Assembly (NCBI GenBank): GCA_019237515.1
Contig: JAFAGX010000589.1
Coordinates: 1-16,865, forward strand
DNA: 16,865 nucleotides
Direction of reading: 5' to 3'
Source of the DNA: Acidobacteriaceae bacterium
Lineage (GTDB): Bacteria; Acidobacteriota; Terriglobia; Terriglobales; SbA1
Shown: piece after piece, positions 14,328 through 16,865 of the stretch
Position numbering within the stretch: the stretch's first letter is position 1
Layout: every line of letters begins with the position of its first letter
Notes under the pieces: model-generated
Databases searched by the model: none
Told to the model about the DNA's origin: nothing
Seen by the model: only the letters and a program-made list of their open reading frames with translations
Translations under genes and position numbers: made by a program

Positions 14328-14723
14328 GTGAAATTTAAATTAGGGAAACTTCTGATTGCGATGTTGCTTGGCTGTGGAAGTCTGTTATTTGCCCAAGTGG
14401 GTACTGACGTAGAGAAAGGCGCAAAAGACACTGGTAAGGCAACGGAGACCGCAGCAAAAGATACCGGCAAGGCGACCAAGACCGCCGCTAAAGATACCGG
14501 CAAAGTAACCGGGACGGCGGTCAAAGATACAAAGGTCGCAGCTAAAGATACCGGTAAGGCAACCGGAACGGCGGTTAAAGATACTGGAAAAGCTGCCGAC
14601 AAGACCGGCAAAACCGGCGAGAATGTTGCCAAGAAGGCTGGGCATGGGATCAAGACCGGAGTGAAAGATGTCGGCAAGGGAGTGGAGAAGGGCGCAGACA
14701 AAACCGCAGATGCAGTGAAGTAG
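14328..14723 (+). CDS. Small exported protein of 11-residue LEA-like repeats
   Basis: The 131-aa protein has a signal sequence (MKFKLGKLLIAMLLGCGSLLFAQ). Cleavage is likely after residue 23; C16 in LLGC is a poor but possible lipoprotein site. The rest is almost only Ala, Lys, Thr, Asp, Gly and Val. Residues 32-93 are tandem 11-mers of the form AKDTGKATxTA: 32-42, 43-53, 54-64, a shortened 7-residue unit 65-71, then 72-82 and 83-93. More degenerate KDVGKGVEKGADKT units follow to the end. The 11-residue period and composition resemble group 3 LEA (late embryogenesis abundant) proteins, which are disordered and fold into amphipathic helices on drying. A role in envelope or desiccation protection is inference. 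The start is GTG with a strong ribosome site. The gene sits between recX and alaS. Confidence 0.75.
   Translation: MKFKLGKLLIAMLLGCGSLLFAQVGTDVEKGAKDTGKATETAAKDTGKATKTAAKDTGKVTGTAVKDTKVAAKDTGKATGTAVKDTGKAADKTGKTGENVAKKAGHGIKTGVKDVGKGVEKGADKTADAVK
14421..14606 (+). repeat. 33-bp tandem repeat coding for the 11-residue units
   Basis: Five full 33-bp units and one 21-bp unit (14520-14540) lie head to tail, each with aaagat(a/t)c near its start and diverged mainly at third codon positions. The one short unit lacks 12 bp, so the reading frame is kept. Confidence 0.8.
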
Positions 14724-14780
14724 ACGCCGGTCGACACAACCGCAGAGCGCGCGAAGGCAAGAGCCGAACGTCAGAATGGC

Positions 14781-14812
14781 TCTGTGACCCTCAGTGTCCT
14801 CTGTGGTTTTCC
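14781..14812 (-). repeat. Degenerate CACAGAGGACAC-type dispersed repeat
   Basis: Read on the minus strand, this stretch upstream of alaS contains accacagaggacactgagg followed by gtcacag. It resembles the ACCACAGAGGACACAGAGG-like sequence that I recall as a recurrent intergenic repeat in several bacterial phyla. A roughly 10-bp internal period is visible. That it is dispersed in this genome cannot be shown from one copy. Confidence 0.35.
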
Positions 14813-14829
14813 TTTAGAATTGAATTTCC

Positions 14830-16865
14830 ATGCTGACCGGCTCTGAAATTCGGCGGAAATTCCTGGATTACTTCGTCCAGCACGGACATCGCGAGGTCCA
14901 TTCCTCGTCGCTCGTTCCCCACAACGATCCCACGCTGCTGTTCACCAATGCGGGGATGAATCAGTTCAAAGATGTCTTCCTGGGCCTGGAAAAGCGCGAT
15001 TACAAGCGTGCGACAACTTCCCAGAAATGCGTGCGCGCGGGCGGAAAGCACAATGATCTCGAAAACGTCGGCTTCACCAATCGCCATCTGACGTTTTTTG
15101 AAATGCTGGGGAATTTTTCCTTTGGTGATTACTTCAAGAAAGATGCAATTGCCTACGCCTGGGAGTTGATCACCTCGCCCGAGTGGTTCGGAATTCCGAA
15201 AGACAAGTTGTTCGTCACGATCTTCAAAGGTGAAGGTGGCGTGCCGAGAGATGCCGAGGCGTACGATTTGTGGGTTGGGCAGGCCGTTGCCAAAGACAGA
15301 ATTTTTGAATTTGGCTTGAAAGACAACTTTTGGCAAATGGGCGACACCGGCCCGTGCGGTCCCTGTAGCGAAATTCACTATGATATGGGCCCGGTCGCAT
15401 CCGATTGCGGCCATCAGGATTGTGCCTTCGGGTGCGACTGCGGCCGGTATGTGGAGATCTGGAACCTCGTCTTCATGCAGTTTGACCGGGATGCCGCCGG
15501 CAAACTAAATCACCTTCCCAAACCATCGATCGATACAGGAGCAGGCCTGGAGCGGCTCACGTCGGTATTGCAAAACAAAGTTTCGGTTTTCGACACGGAT
15601 GTGTTCACTACGCTGATCGCTCGGGCGGAAGAAATCACTGGCGGGCTTCGCCCGCCCGGACAGCCGAGGGCGGCTGTCCCTACGCAAGCTGGGACAGGTA
15701 CTGGTCATGTGGGGACGGGCGTCTCGCCCGTCCAAGTCGAGCGAAGCTCGACAGAAAGTAATCACAAGTCCGCAGCTTCCCTTCGCGTGATTGCTGATCA
15801 TTCCCGCGCCGCAACCTTTCTGATTTCCGATGGAGTTTTGCCCTCCAACGAAGGCCGCGGCTACGTACTCCGCAAAATCATTCGCCGTGCAATTACGCAT
15901 GGACGCTTGCTCGGCCAAACCAAGCCGTTTCTTTACCACATGGTTTATGCAGTTCGCGATCTGATGCAGGACGCCTATCCCGAGTTGAGCGAAACGGCGG
16001 ATCGAGTTTCGAAGAGCGTTCACGCCGAAGAAACGCGCTTTTCTCACACGCTAGAACTTGGATTGCAACGCCTGGAAGATATTCTCAAGCGATCAAAAGA
16101 CCAACTCGCTGGAGCCGAAGCTTTCAAACTGTATGACACATTTGGGATGCCTCTCGATTTCATGCAAGATGCAGCGCGGGATCAAGGCATCAAGTTCGAT
16201 CAATCCGGTTTCGATCATGCGATGGAGGAACAGAAGGCTCGGGCACGCGCCTCGTGGAAAGGGGCGGGGAAGCAAACAGCCAATCCAGCCTACCAGCAAC
16301 TTCCAAAATCAGAATTTAAAGGATACCGCCAGACGCGCTCGGAGAATTGCGAAGTGCTGGCGATCGTCAAGAATGGCCAAGGCGTGCAAGAACTCAAGCC
16401 AGGGGACGAAGGTGAAGTCATTCTCGATCACACGCCTTTCTACGCTGAATCCGGTGGCCAGGTTGGGGACCGTGGAACGCTTTACAGCGATGATCGCAAC
16501 GCAGTAGTCGCGGAAGTCAAGGGCACCTATTACCCGATTCAGGGTGTGCGCGCGCATCAGGTCATCGCCAAACAATCTATTCACGTAGCCGACAAAGTCG
16601 ACGGCGTGGTGAACACCGACATTCGCGAAGCTACCATGCGCAATCACACAGCCACGCACCTGCTGCATGCGGGCCTGCGAGAGGTTCTGGGCAAGCATGT
16701 GAAGCAGGCGGGTTCGCTTGTCGCGCCCAATCATCTGCGCTTCGACTTCTCGCACTTCACCGCCGTAGCCGACGAAGAGTTGCAGGATATCGAGGACATC
16801 ATCAACAAGGAAGTCCTGCGCAATCAGAAAGTGGACGTAATCGAAAACGTGCCGATCGATGTCGC
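14830..16865 (+). CDS. alaS: Alanyl-tRNA synthetase (3' end outside window), with in-frame repeat insertion
   Basis: AlaRS charges tRNA-Ala and clears mischarged Ser and Gly. The first 678 codons are here and the frame is open to the window's end. Class II core motifs are visible: [19 protein letters not shown] (63-81), [15 protein letters not shown] (88-102), [12 protein letters not shown], a Cys/His-rich [14 protein letters not shown] patch, [10 protein letters not shown] and motif 3 DTGAGLERL. The editing domain shows H606-T-A-T-H610, the first half of its zinc site. In E. coli these histidines are 564 and 568, and most of the shift comes from residues 271-316, where palindromic repeats are inserted in frame before [19 protein letters not shown]. 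The linker there is usually only about ten residues. The start ATG fits the family N-terminus ([15 protein letters not shown]) but has no clear Shine-Dalgarno. Confidence 0.96.
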   Translation, partial: MLTGSEIRRKFLDYFVQHGHREVHSSSLVPHNDPTLLFTNAGMNQFKDVFLGLEKRDYKRATTSQKCVRAGGKHNDLENVGFTNRHLTFFEMLGNFSFGDYFKKDAIAYAWELITSPEWFGIPKDKLFVTIFKGEGGVPRDAEAYDLWVGQAVAKDRIFEFGLKDNFWQMGDTGPCGPCSEIHYDMGPVASDCGHQDCAFGCDCGRYVEIWNLVFMQFDRDAAGKLNHLPKPSIDTGAGLERLTSVLQNKVSVFDTDVFTTLIARAEEITGGLRPPGQPRAAVPTQAGTGTGHVGTGVSPVQVERSSTESNHKSAASLRVIADHSRAATFLISDGVLPSNEGRGYVLRKIIRRAITHGRLLGQTKPFLYHMVYAVRDLMQDAYPELSETADRVSKSVHAEETRFSHTLELGLQRLEDILKRSKDQLAGAEAFKLYDTFGMPLDFMQDAARDQGIKFDQSGFDHAMEEQKARARASWKGAGKQTANPAYQQLPKSEFKGYRQTRSENCEVLAIVKNGQGVQELKPGDEGEVILDHTPFYAESGGQVGDRGTLYSDDRNAVVAEVKGTYYPIQGVRAHQVIAKQSIHVADKVDGVVNTDIREATMRNHTATHLLHAGLREVLGKHVKQAGSLVAPNHLRFDFSHFTAVADEELQDIEDIINKEVLRNQKVDVIENVPIDV
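15640..15752. repeat. Double inverted two-hairpin palindromic repeat (copy 3) inside alaS
   Basis: Four perfect hairpins occupy 113 bp of coding sequence. They are 15640-15646/15650-15656 (7 bp, loop TTC, which is GAA on the other strand), 15658-15666/15671-15679 (9 bp), 15713-15721/15725-15733 (9 bp, loop TCT) and 15736-15742/15746-15752 (7 bp, loop GAA). The left pair is one repeat unit on the minus strand and matches copy 2 at 35 of 45 positions. The right pair has the same A-then-B layout on the plus strand. The order is therefore B-A, a 33-bp spacer, then A'-B', a twin inverted arrangement like that of REP/BIME elements. The alaS frame passes through without a stop. Confidence 0.88.

Noticed and set aside
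15640..15752. alaS as a pseudogene broken by the repeat
   Set aside because: The frame stays open on both sides with all catalytic and editing motifs intact to the window's end.
14791..16755. Several long open frames on the minus strand opposite alaS (such as 14791-15414 and 15505-16047)
   Set aside because: They lie wholly opposite the clearly conserved alaS frame and have no recognisable protein features.

Overview
The window reads as a chromosomal segment of a free-living, moderately GC-rich Gram-negative bacterium. It is most likely an acidobacterium of the Terriglobia/Koribacter type. That placement is inferred from the mix of genes: an Oar-like TonB-dependent receptor with an N-terminal carboxypeptidase-regulatory-like domain, a secreted DinB-fold protein, a LysM/DUF4015 protein, a PilT ATPase and a recX-alaS neighbourhood. 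No rRNA or other taxonomic marker is present to confirm it. There is no phage, insertion sequence, CRISPR array or tRNA gene.

Layout. (1) 1-2339, plus strand: the end of a leucine biosynthesis operon, leuB (3' part), leuC and leuD, with spacings of 1 and 7 nt. (2) 4342-2398, minus strand: a six-helix HdeD/DUF308 membrane protein, a rhomboid protease and an exported DinB-fold protein, possibly co-transcribed. (3) 4495-7464, plus strand: a 989-aa Oar-like outer-membrane receptor, divergent from the HdeD gene. (4) 8877-7597, minus strand: a stand-alone Clp/Hsp100 D2-type AAA+ ATPase, with a two-way terminator between it and the receptor gene. (5) 9133-10614, plus strand: an exported LysM-like plus DUF4015 glycoside-hydrolase-like protein, divergent from the ATPase. 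(6) 10860-11807: ilvE, behind a structured leader and followed by a strong intrinsic terminator. (7) 11997-13118: pilT, convergent with a small STAS-domain gene (13584-13207, minus). (8) 13723 to the end, plus strand: recX, a small exported protein made of 11-residue LEA-like repeats, and alaS, which runs off the window.

The genes are mostly housekeeping. LeuB, LeuC, LeuD and IlvE belong to branched-chain amino-acid synthesis, with IlvE about 8.5 kb from the leu genes. RecX tunes RecA, AlaRS charges tRNA-Ala and PilT retracts type IV pili.

The most unusual signal is a family of small two-hairpin palindromic repeats, found at three places. One copy overlaps and supplies the leuD stop codon. 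One lies between the ilvE terminator and pilT. A double, inverted copy sits in frame inside alaS, lengthening the synthetase by roughly 40 residues between its class II catalytic core and the conserved SLRVIADH segment. The pilT-proximal copy and one alaS copy differ by compensatory base-pair changes in their second hairpin, which suggests the folded form matters. Other points worth a look are an LGF tripeptide at the ClpP-loop position of the single-module AAA+ protein, a STAS domain without the usual phospho-serine, and folded or palindromic sequence over the translation starts of the receptor gene and pilT.
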